Shown one piece after another: positions 12,961 to 25,611 of a stretch of 64,000 bases of DNA. The stretch is taken from contig JAQFVV010006255.1 in assembly GCA_028023455.1 (NCBI GenBank), forward strand, positions 3,720,001 to 3,784,000, written 5' to 3'. The translations under genes were made by a program, and so were the position numbers. Source of the DNA: Epiperipatus broadwayi. Its lineage: Eukaryota; Onychophora; Udeonychophora; Euonychophora; Peripatidae. The first letter of the stretch is position 1; each line of letters begins with the position of its first letter. The notes under the pieces are model-generated. The model had not been told where the DNA came from and made no database searches. It was given only the letters and a program-made list of their open reading frames with translations.

Positions 12961-14690
12961 AAACTTTTTCAGCACATAGTTTTGTGCCCATTTTAAATGC
13001 AAATCAACCAATTATTGCAGATAGAACATCATCTAGAATTCTATAATGGAAGTAAAATAATAAAATAAAACATCAGTAAAATAGAATAAAATCTTCATTT
13101 AAAGATCCAATATAACTTCAAAGAATTGATTATATGACATAATAATATACAGAATAAATGATACATACATTATACATCTTTACATATATTATCTTATATA
13201 ATTTTTGTTTCACTTTTGATTGATCAATTGTTAACTAAATTTATTGAAGTTTTGTAAATATTCACACAATTACTTAAATTATGGTTAATGTTATATGTTT
13301 TATATATTTGTCTTCTTTTTGGATCTTTAATATAATTTAAAGTTTAATATTTTTTATAATATTTATTTTATGTTCATATGTTAAGTAATGAATATATAAA
13401 TCAGATCTATCATCTCATTTATCAACTGCATTGTTATGTTCTTTGGCTCTTATTTCTATCTGTTTCCCTGTATGATCATAGTAAATTACATTGAAAAGAT
13501 CACAGTTAATTTCATATACAATGCCTTTTTTGTATTTTATATCATCTCTTAATTTATAATTATCTATTAACCATTTCACTGGAAATTTCAATAAAATCCC
13601 ATAATTTTACATTTTATGCTATCTCTCAGCCATTGTTGGTCACATTTTCTTCATTTTATACTCATTTTATCATAAAATTCTTAATTTAATCTATATTTAA
13701 AATGTTAATTCCCAAAAAAATATCATTCTGCAGTGTTTTCGTAAAAAAAAATTGAATTTTGCTTGCTATATATGGTCATACAAAGAGCTAATTATCCATT
13801 CCCTTTTACTTTATATGGTACTTGAAAGTGCCGACTGTCAATTTTGGCTATTGTTGACTGGGAGTTTCTGTCAAAGTCAGAAATCACATGCAAAATGTTT
13901 TATGCTTTTATAATAGATTTTGAATATAAATAAACATATTTTCCATAATTATTTTCATTCATAATTAATTTTTTACAGTACTGTATCTACAAAATAAACA
14001 AGAGAAGTGAATAACATTCAACTGCTATTTGCATATCGACATACTGTAACAACTAACAAAACACAACTATTGAACATAAATATTTATGTATTTATAATTA
14101 TTTTTCACACTATATTGACTAATAATGTGGCTAGATTTAGATTTTTATTTAAAATATTTCATTTTAGATGAAGAAAAGACAACAGAACTAAAAAATCAGC
14201 ATTTCTATTTCTAAGACACAAAAAATCAATGCCAATTGCATGTTATAATTGGATAAAAAATAATTCTTTTGTTTTACTGTAGGTTATTTTTCTTACATAT
14301 TTCTTCAGTTATTAATTTTATTTTATATTTTTCATTACATTTAAACAATTTAAATGTAAAATACTTCATTTTTAGAAACTAAATTGAAATAATTCTGACT
14401 ATTTTACATTAATATTTTTATGAATAGAAATGTAATTGACAAATAAAAACAAATAAAATTTTACTCAATCTGATGAATAAGAATTTCCACACACTAAAAG
14501 GTTAATTTATCTAAATATTAACTATTCCACTATCCAATATTTATATGCTTATCAATAAAATTTTTGGTTTTTGTTAATGTATTACAAATGTTGGGATAAT
14601 ATGAAAATTTGATTTACTGCCTATCTAAACTATTGTTACTATCATTCTTATATGTAAATAAGCATTTATTTTATATAGCGTATGTTTACA
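12961..14690 (-). pseudogene. Decayed Penelope-like element, left (minus) copy
   Basis: The minus strand near 13,600-13,420 encodes a GIY-YIG-type stretch: KKGIVYEINCDLFN, then VIYYDHTGKQIEIRAKEHNN. This matches the C-terminal endonuclease of Penelope-like elements, which nicks target DNA for reverse-transcriptase priming. A following HYLTYEHKI segment fits the downstream His-containing part of that domain. Upstream, 14,570-14,690 resembles the linker of the right copy at 15,560-15,650. Stops and gaps break the frame and no intact reverse transcriptase is visible. The 3' non-coding end (12,961-13,330) pairs with 15,893-16,135. Confidence 0.6.
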
Positions 14691-14696
14691 ATTGTA

Positions 14697-15007
14697 TTAC
14701 ATTCAAATATCAGCCTTTCAAGCTAATTGTGCATATTACATATGATTAAGTTTCAGTTAGAATGACGTTTAGTAAATTCTAGGCAATTTCATCGACGTCA
14801 TTCATTCTGACATCATATATAGTAATTTAAAGTGACTGTTCCATCTTCACACTTTTCTTGCCAAGTATTTCAGATTTGCTCATATATAAGCATTTGAGTC
14901 GTAGGAATAAGTGGATTCATTTTATTCCTGCATAAATACTATATCTTGTATTGGAGAGAAAGTACTCATTTGCACAATTAGCTTGAAAGGCTGATATTTG
15001 AATGTAA
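14697..15007. mobile_element. MITE with perfect 37-bp inverted ends, TA target site
   Basis: The terminal inverted repeats (14,697-14,733 and 14,971-15,007) are identical over 37 bp, starting ttacattcaaatatcagcct. A TA dinucleotide flanks each side (14,695-14,696 and 15,008-15,009), as expected for the Tc1/mariner superfamily. The 311-bp element has no ORF, so it depended on a transposase made elsewhere. Perfect ends suggest recent mobility compared with the decayed PLE copies on both sides. Confidence 0.85.
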
Positions 15008-15197
15008 TATCATTCTTATAATAATTTTTGATAGAAATGACAAAAATAGAATTTGAAGATAAAAATTAATTATTTAGATATAGATATTTATATAGATAAT
15101 GATTTAAAGTTGTAATTAATAATTTGTAAAGCGTATACTCATCACATAAGTAATATTAAGGTTATAATATTAAGACTATGTGCCTAAATGCAACAGT

Positions 15198-15310
15198 ACA
15201 GACCTCTACAAATCTTAACACAGGATCAGTGATTATAAAAAACAAAAGTGGCCACTCCCATCCCTGACCTAACTTCCAATTATATGATAAAAAAATTATA
15301 TTAAAATATT
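15198..15310 (+). repeat. Half copy of foldback family E
   Basis: This matches one arm of the foldback at 50,741-50,962 (ctctacaaatcttaacaca, then a gtggccactcc-type centre and aattatat). The opposite arm is missing, so it is a truncated relic. Confidence 0.7.
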
Positions 15311-15339
15311 TTATTAAAGACAAATTAAGTAAAAAATAT

Positions 15340-16135
15340 TCCTATATATTCACAGCAAGCGTAGGTACAAGTGATGGCAGTTATTAAAAATTTTAAATAT
15401 AGAAATGATAAATATGATATAGATAAAAATGTAATTCATTTACAAACGAATCAATGTATTAAATTATATAAAGATTATAAACTAAAACTCTTAAAATTAT
15501 ACTTTTTAATTCTAAGAAATTTATAGTAAATAATAACATCTTTACACAAAATGATTATAATGATAATAGTAATAATTCAAATAAGAAATGGATCAAACTT
15601 TCATATTATTCCAAAATTTATAATACTTTAACAAAAAAACAAAATGGCTAGCTATAAAAGCCAAAGGACATAACAATGTAACTAATAAATGAAATAATAA
15701 ATCTGCTTTATAAATTCACTACTTAACATGTGGACATAAAATAGATGATACAACAATATTAAACCTTTAAATTATATTAAAGACTCAAAAAGAAGACAAA
15801 TATATAAAATATATTACATTAAACATAAATTTTTGTATAAATATTTACAAAACTTTAATAAACTTAATTAACAACTGCTAAATTAAAAATTACATAATAA
15901 TATATAAAGATGTATAATGTATATATTATTTATTCTATATATTATATAGACAATTCTTTGAAGTTATATTGGATCTTTATATGAAGGTTTTATTATATTT
16001 TACTGATGTTTGATTTTGTTATTGTTGTTATTTTACTTCTATTATAGAACACTAGATGGTGTTCTATTTGCAATAATTGGTTAACATTAAAATAGATTAT
16101 TAACATTTGAAAAGGGCACAAAACCATGTGCCAAA
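15340..16135 (+). pseudogene. Decayed Penelope-like element, right (plus) copy
   Basis: Facing copy of the element at 12,961-14,690. The plus strand near 15,560-15,700 reads KKWIKLSYYSKIYNTL, a linker-like region, followed by IKAKGHNNVTNK, corresponding to the RAKEHNN part of the GIY-YIG endonuclease. HYLTCGHKIDDTTIL follows in the conserved downstream position. Several stops intervene. The 3' end (15,893-16,135) is an extended inverted match to 12,961-13,190, including catcagtaaaat, aactccaagaattg-like and caattattgca blocks. It ends with a short hairpin, gaacactagatggtgttc (16,047-16,064). Confidence 0.6.
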
Positions 16136-16292
16136 ATAGGTTTGATGTACAATTATCATTAATATATATTTATATATGTGTTATATATGGTTTTATTATT
16201 TATTATAAAATTATATAATATTTATATATTTCAATAAATCATATAATATAAAATATCTTTATATAACAGCACTAATTGTGTGTATATACCCC

Positions 16293-17353
16293 TGGGTCTC
16301 TTTTTATGCGGACTTATTTAACACGATTTTGAAGTTACGTGATTCGTGTTTCACCAGAAGTCGAACTCCGATAATGCGCTATTACTTTAAATAATAAATT
16401 TTGCACACTTACATTATATTGAAAGTAATGGCACATTATTGGAATTCGACTTTCAACTTAGTAATTTCAATATTTTCAGTGCTTTATAATAGTAAGATTT
16501 TATGCAATAATGAAATTAAAATCATGATTTCCACATTTTATTTATACACACATTAAATTTTACAAGATTATAATGTAAATTTGTTCAAACATTGCCCGTG
16601 TTAATTTTGCATTTTAATTCACATTCTGTTTTTGCTTTTTAAAAAAGAATGTAATCAATTATTAATCATATAGTGTCCACAAGTTTATTTTTAAAAGGTC
16701 AGTAATAGCAATGGGCACAATTAAATTTGACAATTAAAAATTAAAATCTGATTTTTAATTGTAATTAACAATTTAAAAATTACTTACGATGACTTGAAAT
16801 TAATGTGACGTGAAATTTGATTTTTAAACAGAATTGAAAATTAAAGACAAAAATAAGAATTTAATTTTTAGTTGTTAGTTTCATAAACAATAAAATCATC
16901 GTCTCGAAGATTAATTACTAATTACGTTGTCACCAGAAAACCACTGGCATAACATGAGTATGAAGTTGGCGCTAGTTGTTTGCAAACAAACGTGTTTTTC
17001 AGCAAATAGCTATAATAATTAAAATGTGTATAAAAAAATGTAAATTACTGTACAGTAAATTATGCATAAAAATATATTATTTTGAATAAAATTAAATATT
17101 ATAGTTAAAAAAAGTTTGTCTTGTATCAATTTTTTTTTTCAAATTTGAAATTTTTATTAGTCATATTTTATTTCCTTATTTTTTTTTTGCATGAATTTTA
17201 AAGTAATTTTATGTTAGTGCTTTGCTTTTACGCAAATTTTGAAAAATCACAGACCGCATCCCCCCTTTTTCAATGTAAGTTACATCTATTTTTGCACGAT
17301 TTTGTTTGCACGTGTTTTCTGAGGAACCTATCTATCACGTAAAATGAGACCCA
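16293..17353. mobile_element. TGGGTCTC-ended non-autonomous DNA transposon
   Basis: Bounded by short inverted ends: TGGGTCTCTTTTTATG at 16,293 and the complement of TGGGTCTCATTTTACG ending at 17,353, set in TA-rich flanks. Its CpG content is higher than the surroundings. A secondary inverted repeat inside (about 16,358-16,397 and 16,420-16,455) carries gtcgaactccgataatg and its near-complement. No transposase frame was found. Superfamily is unassigned because no clear target duplication is visible. The 1,728-2,041 fragment is a second copy of its right end. Confidence 0.75.
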
Positions 17354-17359
17354 AGTATA

Positions 17360-19250
17360 TAATAAAAATATTACAAAAAAACTTTTTTTTTTGCTCTTAT
17401 CAATGGAATGGAACTATTTTAAAGCTTTAATTTATATATAAATTAAAATTACTCATGCAATGTTTGATTAAACAGACAATTAAATCACCATTAGTATTCA
17501 TTTATCACATTTGACATCTCATAAAAATAATATAACAAATAATTTTTTACGTTAAATATTTTATGACTGTAATATCACTCATCTGTCAGCAACAAACTAC
17601 CCATTAGTGTACTTCAATGTAATGTGCAAAACTTTTTATATAAACAATAAATCCCAAAGCCACATAAACTTAAAGCATTTAAACATTACAATGAAAGAGT
17701 CCAAATCAGAATTGATATCAACAACAAATTTTAATGGCTTAAGTATTAATAAATATTAATTAATCTATTAGATTATAATACAAATGTATATACTACATAA
17801 CTAGATCAAACATATAAATTAACTTATCTAAACAATGATCTTACTTTTTGTATACTTCAATATAGTGTGCAAAACCTTTTTGTATAAATACCAAATGAAT
17901 ATCACTTGTAATAAATGTTGAGTCATGAAAACATTATTATGAGAGAATTGTTTGGATAGTTATTTTAATGAAATATCAAAGACTGTAAGGGCATATTACC
18001 AATGATTGATTGGTTTTATTAGGTAAATATTATTTGAATAAGTTATTTTATATATTTATTCAATTTCAGTAGAAAACATGTTTAGGTTATAATATAGTGG
18101 AGTGGATTAATAAAATATTTAAGCTGTAAAAATTTATAACTAATTTCAACTCTGCCTTAGATTATTTCGTCATAATATTTGAAGATTGATTTGTGATTAT
18201 TTTAAACTTTATGATTGGAGCAGCCTTGAATTCAATATTTATATGCAACAGGCTTTGCACATTACTTTAAAGTATTCTAGATATTAGCTCATTTCCAAAT
18301 GATGAATGATATTGAGGTCATAAAACAATTGACTTGAAGGATTACTTGATTGATTATCTTAACATGCTATCAAAATTGTAGGTGAATATTATTAGTGATT
18401 CTGATGCTAATTAAACATTATTTGAGTAAGTTAATTTATGTATTTTTCCAGTTTAATATTTGCATATTTGATTTATATATATATAGATAAATTTACCATT
18501 AGTTATTACTTCAGATTGCTTTTTAAAACTTTTATATTTATTACTTTTATCTTTAATTATATATCTTTTATTATTATTATTAAGCCTCTTTTAAATTCAT
18601 TATCATATCACTTAACATCCAAAAAAAAGCTTTTTTTTAATTCTAACAATGGGTCAATATAATTTGTTTTGATTATTCTAATTTCTTCAGTAAGCACTTA
18701 AAATATTGAATGTTTTACATTTTGTTCCTCACTAATATTTCAGTATTTTATTATAATTATAAGCATTTTGGCTTTAAGTACCTACAATTGGTATGCATAT
18801 AAGCAAATCTTATACATTTGTTTTTTCAATATTAATTTCTTCTTACTATATTTTAAAGTTTGTGTCAAATGAAAGAATTGATACATATTTTTACATATTT
18901 CTCAATTCTTTTGTTTTGTCAAATACTTAGTATTCCATGTATAAATTGCATTCATATCTAATTTAGTCAATTGACATTGTTTTATACAACCCTAACACAC
19001 GATATAGTCTTTTTTTGTCTTAGTATAATTTAATTGTTTTTTTTTTAATGTTTTTTCTTAATTCTATAAACTGTTATTCACAGAAGTGTTACTTGTAAAT
19101 ATATTTTTTAATTACAAATATTTATTAGGTGGTTTATAAATAAAAATTTGAGACTTCTTAGTTATTGATAATATTACTTTCTATTAATTTTTAATATTTT
19201 TAAAATTCTGTTAATATTTCAATTCTCATGTTTTTTATTGTTTATGTATA
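17360..19250. other. No supported gene
   Basis: AT-rich sequence. Between 17,600 and 18,420 several loosely similar blocks recur (ttcaatgtaatgtgcaaaa; ttcaatatagtgtgcaaaac; an atattt..gcacattac block), suggesting an old inverted or duplicated repeat too decayed to delimit. A hydrophobic open frame at 18,438-18,662 is an AT-composition artefact. Confidence 0.5.
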
Positions 19251-19256
19251 TATATA

Positions 19257-19478
19257 TAAGGTATTTGAACACAAATTTTCAAGCTCCCTTCAGCTGTACA
19301 CTCTATCACATATAACTGTTACACATGACTACACACTTGTGGAAATAGATAAATGATCTCCTGTATGCGTATTTTGTGCTAAACCAGCGCTCATCAGTTA
19401 GTCCAGGTCACCATCTTCCACACACATATATAATCAGTGCTCAGTTTATATTAAAATAGCAAATATTCAAACTTTAAT
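19257..19478 (+). repeat. Family A repeat, single-arm copy
   Basis: Only the left arm is present: ggtatttgaacacaaatttt, then ccagcgctcatcagttagtcc and a gctcagtttatatta end. The opposite arm is missing. Non-coding. Confidence 0.8.
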
Positions 19479-19479
19479 T

Positions 19480-20715
19480 TATTTCTACTTTTGTAAAGAT
19501 TTGTTTGACAGTTTGGAGTTTACCTTTTAATTGTCTCTCTCAATCTCTTTCTTCTTGTTTCTCTCTGATTCCATATTTATAAATGATGTTCACTCTAATA
19601 AATATTATTTTATCTTTATTTCAATTAAAATCTTGAAGTCATGAATGAAAATGGATTTACTTTATATTTACAAAATAGATTTGACATTGTAAGGCATTGC
19701 ATCGATATATACATAATACTCTGAAAATTTATTATTCCAATTATACATATTAATAACACAGTGTACGCATTTATATTATATTTAAATGTATCTATTCAAA
19801 AATATTTTACAAACAATTCTCAAATTTAATAATATATGATTTGATAAATAAATAAATTCATCTTTATAATATTGATAATTTCTTTGTTTATAAATCCAGT
19901 TAAAAGTTTGTATTTAGCTAACAAAACAAAAAGCCATTCTGATAAAATTTCTTAAAATTAGAAAAACAAAAATATAAAAATTTTATAACATTTTAAACAG
20001 TCAGAATTTAATATAAACTTCCTAATAAAGAAAATCACATTTTTCAAGAAAAACAATTTCCAATTGTTTAATATTTATAAACACACAAAAATATATACAA
20101 ATATATTTATTAGACTAGTGGAGATTACAAATGATAAAGATTATGTAATTGGACCTTGTGAATAAAAGTAAATTAAAATAAATTATAAAAAGTCAAAATA
20201 AGATTTTTATTTTAAAAAATAATAGTAAACTGTTAATAAATGTTAGACATTTTTAAAGAAAATACTATTGTCAAAAAACTTTATATTTTTGCATTAAAAA
20301 AAGGAATGCATTTATAAATAAATAAAAGTTCCTGAAGAATTAACAATTAAAGAAAAGACTAAAAATAAAAAAGACACTTTAACAAGACAAAATTTAGCGT
20401 ACATTTTATAAAATTTAAAATGCTTTAAATACAAATGAATTAAAATAAATTGCATATAATTATATACAAATTAACTTTGTAAAAATATTTAATACCATTT
20501 TTCTATATTTTTTAAAAAATGATTATCTTCATTTTTCTTTTTCAAACAGCATGTTTTGGAGTTTAGATTTTTTAATGCATTTATGAATTTTTTTAATGTT
20601 TCTTTTTTTTTCCTTTTAAAAAGTTCTACTTATAAGCCATCATCTTTTCCTTATTTTGCTCTTTAAAAAAAAATGGATGGGGGTTTTCAAAATTATTTAA
20701 TATTTTGCAACAGTC
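19480..20715. other. No supported gene
   Basis: A-rich and T-rich stretches only. No repeats or coding evidence recognised. Confidence 0.5.
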
Positions 20716-20717
20716 AA

Positions 20718-20789
20718 GCGTTGGTGGCCTAGTGGTTAGCATAGCAGGCTTACAAGCAGCTGGCCCGGATTCGCTCTCCGGTCAACGCA
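20718..20789 (+). tRNA. tRNA-like sequence, probably pseudogene or SINE head
   Basis: A 72-nt segment of tRNA length. The acceptor pairs GCGTTGG with TCAACGC (7 bp including one G-U), followed by a discriminator A. The T arm is perfect (CCGGA-ttcgctc-TCCGG). The D region reads gcctagtggttagcatag, a good A box. The anticodon arm is poor: a cttacaa loop would give UAC (Val), but its 5-bp stem does not pair properly. An A-rich tail follows within 12 bases. A retroposed or SINE-derived tRNA copy is more likely than a working gene. Confidence 0.55.
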
Positions 20790-21960
20790 TTTAACACATT
20801 AAAAAAAAAAAACTTTATTCTTTTATGATTGTTTTAAAATAGTGTAAGATGATCTTTATGATATAAAAAAAACATTTTATTATTTTAGCAAAGCTTAAAT
20901 ACTGGAAATGTAAAAATTTCCAATGTAGCTGAAAATGTGCTATGCTGTTTAAAAAGAGAATAAGGACAGGCTATGATAGCATTATCTTGACTATGATGCT
21001 TGGTTGTGTTAGTTTATCTATGGGTACTAACTGGTATACAAAAATTATATTAATAATTATAATGATAATAATATATTGAAATTGTCAGTATCATAAAATA
21101 TATGAAATAATTTTTACACATATCTCACACACACTTATATGAAACATATACGTTCACAACATATAAGTCCTATACAATGTTAGTGACACTTCAAACTCAT
21201 GATTTAAATATAATGTTTAAAATGTTTCAAAGTTTTACATGTTGCTTATTTTGTTCGATGCATTTTTTATTACAAATTCATTAATAAAAACTGAATTGCT
21301 TTTAGAAGTGTTTTATATTTAAAGAGTGTTAGTATGAAAGTATAAGTTTAAAAAAAAAAGATAATTTATGAGCTTACTATATTTTATTGCAAACTGGATG
21401 GATTCAATCGCATTTGAATGGCTCCCCCAATAGTGAACTTCAAAATGATTTTATTAATCATCCATTTAGACTCAAAAGTAGAAAAGCTTTTTGTTTTAAA
21501 TAAACTCGTAATATGTTTTTACTGAAATTTACAAATAATTATTTAAACGTTTTTTTTTTTTTAAATCTTTGTAAACATTTATTTTTAGACCATTACTTGA
21601 TGAATCTTATAAATTTATATTTTCAAAAATAAAACAATTCACGTTATTAAATAAATTTATATTGTAAATTCTTTTTGTAATATTAACTGGCAAAATTTAA
21701 AAAATTTAAAATAACAAGTTTCAATTTTTAAAGCCAATTTATTGGTATGTAAATAATTTTTTTACTTTTTTTTTTTCAGAAACAATGTTTTCATTAAATT
21801 TAATATATTAGCTGCCAAGAAGTTTTGGAAAAAATTCTTTCAAATATCAGCAATTATTATACAGCAGCATTTAGATGGTACGTGCAGTATTTGTATGTAA
21901 GAAGTTATTAAATATATTATTTTAAATACAATTATAATTTATATACTTAAGGTAGATGTA
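20790..21960. other. No supported gene
   Basis: AT-rich DNA with poly(A/T) runs. Nothing recognised. Confidence 0.5.
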
Positions 21961-21965
21961 ATTAG

Positions 21966-22301
21966 ATGGGATTTGAACCCAGATTTTCAAATTCTCTTCA
22001 GTCTTCCACTCCATCTAACATAGATGTGAAAAAGATATTTCATGCTGAACCCGCACTCATAAGTTGCTCCACGATGCTCGGTTTATATTAAGATAGCAAA
22101 TGTTCAAAGTTTAATCGACAGGCTTCAATTTTCTCCAGTCTTTAACTCTTCAGCCATTCATATCATTGAAAATCTTATGGTGGCATTTTCAAAACACTTG
22201 TTTGTCAATTTATGTATATTGGAGATCATTTATATTTTTCACATGTAAAAAGTGGACGACTTAAGGGATCTTGAAGTCTGGGTTCAAATCTCTTTTAATT
22301 A
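21966..22301. mobile_element. Family A palindromic repeat, short copy
   Basis: The left end is gggatttgaacccagatttt. The right end is gtctgggttcaaatctcttt in mirror orientation. The internal blocks ccgcactcataagttg and gctcggtttatattaagata identify the family. The arms are diverged and shortened. Confidence 0.8.
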
Positions 22302-23032
22302 AATATAGTAGTGCACATTTAATATTTTTGTATTAAATATTTATTATTTTTGACTAAATTATCCCGAATATCACGTAACTTATATTATCAAAAAAAAAAA
22401 AAAAGCATAATATAAATAAAAAGAAAAGTTATTGGATTCTGAAAAATAGAAGAAAGCCATTTAATAAAATAAAAAAAAAATGTTCCAAAAGATATATTAT
22501 TTATGTTAACATGAAACATTAGAATAAATAAATATAAAATTTTATAAAATTTTTATAAAATTTTTATTTTTTATTTACAAAATTAAAAATTGTACAATGG
22601 AAAAAAAAAAGAATATTGTCAAAGCTTGTTTCTTTAGATTTAAAAAAGTAGTCTTCTTTTTAAAAAATATATATATAAGTACTTCAAAAAAGTAGTCATA
22701 TTATTTGCTTGTTTGTTTTTGAACTTTTTTTATAAATGTTCAATTAGTTGAAATAAAATATAAATAATTAATGAAATATAATAATCAAATAATATTTATA
22801 TTAAAATAACTTTTGACTGATCCTACATAATAACAAAAACATGCGTGTTTATGCTTATGTATTCATGATTGAAAAGACATGATTTATTTAATGGTGGTTT
22901 CAGTTTCACGTTAAGATTCTATCATTCAAACTCTTAATATATAAAGCTCATTATACATCCCTGACATTTGGTTCAAACCTTTATATGGATATCAGAATCC
23001 ATAGATAATAATGAATAATATATATCATCATT

Positions 23033-23215
23033 TAAACAGGCAAAACTCTCCATATAGTAGTGCTACTCAGTGCAAGCCAGAGTAATCAATGGATGCCAGA
23101 AGGCTTGTGAATAAAATCTCTATCTAGTGCCTACTCATCCAATATCCCCAGATTAGTGTCTGGCTTGTGGCCTTCATCAGTAAGGAGCTACTGTATGGAG
23201 AGTTTTGCCTGTTTA
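23033..23215 (+). mobile_element. Foldback family C with TTAA ends
   Basis: Terminal inverted repeats of about 30 bp (23,033-23,064 and 23,186-23,215) begin taaacaggcaaaactctcca and differ at about two positions. TTAA occurs at both junctions (23,032-23,035 and 23,213-23,216), consistent with a TTAA target site as used by piggyBac- or Kolobok-like elements. The internal cctactcatccaatatcccc block is shared with the copies at 6.2 kb and about 26.03-26.10 kb. No ORF. Confidence 0.8.
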
Positions 23216-23289
23216 ATACCAGTTATGAGTAAGCATAAGAAACAGTGATCATGTGATATATCATCATTTATTTTCAACCATGATCAAAC

Positions 23290-23542
23290 TATTATAGGAT
23301 AAAGGTTTCTCCAAATTTAATCCAGATACTCTTATCCCTAGCTTCTCTTCACCACAATATATCAGAAAACTTCCTTATTTTATTTATCTATATCACATAT
23401 GGTTTATTTTTAGATCTTTTATAACACCTTGGGATCTAATTTAAAACTTCAACTTCCCCTTATTATCAGGTCTTCTAGAAATATATCCAACCCAACTCCA
23501 ACTCAGTCTCCTTAATTTTTTTTAATAATATCAGTGATACTT

Positions 23543-23580
<38 letters not shown>

Positions 23581-24470
23581 TAATATATCACTGCAAATGC
23601 AATATATATATATATATATATTGCATTTGATCTCTTCTTCTTATATCTGAGACATCTCTCCCATATTTTTCACAGCATTAGCAATCTAATTTAGAATGAA
23701 ACTTTCTGTTTCTGGTTGAAGACCTTTTTGGAAATTTTAAAAAATTTAACAGGATTGTTTTGCTGGAGGAAATAAATTTATTTATGCAGAAAACTAATAC
23801 ACTGTATTACCAAAAAAAAAAAAAAATTATTTTCATATACATATATGTATACTACACAGTACAAATATCTTTAACCATTTTATATAATATCTACCATTTA
23901 ATTTAATATAAAATTTGTAACATTAAGATGTTAACTAACGTAATGAACAAAAAAAAAAAAACCAGAATGTATAATACACTATTAATAAAGTATATGTACA
24001 AATGAACCCATTTAGATATGTATAATCATATTAACTGCATTCAAATATAAATGTGTGCGTGTTGGCTTGATCTTTTTTTTAAAATAAAAATAATATTTAA
24101 TATTTTTCTTCATTTTCATGAAAGAAATGTATTAAGGATGATGAAATGCGCAAAAAATATATATCATTTCATCATCATTATCATTATCGTTATTTTCAAT
24201 TTACTATAGGATGATCTCCCCAAATTTAATGTTTTTTCTGATTCATAACTTTTCATACTGCTCCAATAGGTTTTCTTATCTCATCTATTTATTTCCCTCA
24301 TGATATTTTTCTAGATCTTTTACAATCTTTTGAAATTCAGTTTAGAAATGTAACTGTTTATCTACTGTTATTTTTCAAAGTAAATATCTAGTTCAGCTCC
24401 AGTTTTGCCTCTTAATTCATTCAATGGTATTTAATAATATCTTTTTGTTTTTTCACCAATGTTGTAATTC
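23290..24470. repeat. Diverged direct repeat pair flanking TA microsatellites
   Basis: Segments 23,290-23,560 and 24,205-24,470 share order and wording (ctccaaattta, ttttagatctttta, caactcc.. or cagctcc.., tttaataatatc), so they are two old copies of one unrecognised repeat. Between them lie (TA)n tracts at 23,545-23,580 and 23,604-23,622. The second is bracketed by the short inverted pair aaatgcaata and tattgcattt. No coding frame survives on either strand. Confidence 0.5.
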
Positions 24471-25055
24471 TCATCATTTCCACTGTGTAATCTGAAATCT
24501 GCATATTGTTCTTCTTTTAAGTGTTCCAGGTTGCGATACATATTTAAGAAATGGCAAAACACAATTATTAATTTTTTTTACTTTTCAAACACAAACATAT
24601 TTTTAATACTAAATTATATTCTTCAAAAGTACTTCCTCGAAGTTTTCTTTTATAATTAATCCAATGTACTCTTTTTTTATCTGTATCAATAATTTGATTA
24701 CTTTTTTAAAGGAATTGTTATCAATCTTTATTTTCTTCTGAAAAAGACAATTGAACATTAGTTGTTTTTTTTTTTAAACAATTAACAAAATCTAAACGCC
24801 TTAAAAATCTCCATTTAGTATCTTCTCTTAGCTTTCCATTTTGCTTTCAGTAAAACTGTTGATAAAGTTTTGAAGATATAAAATTACTCTATTCTATATC
24901 CTTGTCAATGTTAATTTTTGTGTAACCATATAATCTGTTGTTGCATTTTAATAAATAAATATTAGAATTTGACAATATCTTAGTATATATCTTAATGTCT
25001 TCAGAAATGTTTACAGAGTCAATGTTTATCCATCATTAATAAATCCAAAGCATAA
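24471..25055. other. No supported gene
   Basis: T-rich sequence without recognisable features. Confidence 0.4.
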
Positions 25056-25059
25056 AGGA

Positions 25060-25342
25060 GTTCGAACTCAGACTTTCACATTTCTCAGTGCCATCTTATA
25101 TTGCTGTCCCATCTGATCACACACATATTGAAAATATATTTTCAATATGTGTGATTAGGTTGGTCAGCAATATTTTCAATATGTGTATGATCAGGTGGGG
25201 CACCAATATAAGATGGCATTGAGAGTTGTGGGTTGTGTGAAAATCTGAGTTCAAATCTATGTGTGTGATCAGATGATTCAGCAATGTAAGATGCCACTGA
25301 GAGTCGTGGGTTGTGTGAAAGTCTGAGTTCAAATCCCACATA
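25060..25342. mobile_element. Family A-related repeat with repeated right ends
   Basis: It starts ggagttcgaactcagacttt. The right-end motif gtctgagttcaaatc appears twice (about 25,232-25,256 and 25,317-25,337), each preceded by tgtgatcag, an aagatg block and gggttgtgtgaaa. A palindromic attgaaaatatattttcaat marks the centre near 25,130-25,149. The right unit resembles a tRNA body whose ends pair (tatgtgt with acatata). This supports a tRNA-related ancestry for family A, though only weakly. Confidence 0.75.
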
Positions 25343-25398
25343 TATTACATATAAAATTCAGGTGTTAAGCTTATACAATGTACCAAAGCATAAAGTTA

Positions 25399-25400
<2 letters not shown>

Positions 25401-25480
<80 letters not shown>

Positions 25481-25486
25481 TATATA
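25401..25486. repeat. (TA)n microsatellite, palindromic surroundings
   Basis: Two TA runs separated by ataacta, framed by aagttaacttta and aaagttat-type complements, so the whole tract can fold on itself. Confidence 0.9.
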
Positions 25487-25611
25487 TATAAATAACTTTT
25501 TTTAATATTTGAATGTGATCTATTATTCTAAAACTACTTTTAAATCCAGCTTGTTCTTTTGGTAGATTTAAAACCAAACTTCTCTGTAAATGAACTGTAA
25601 CAATAATAGTA

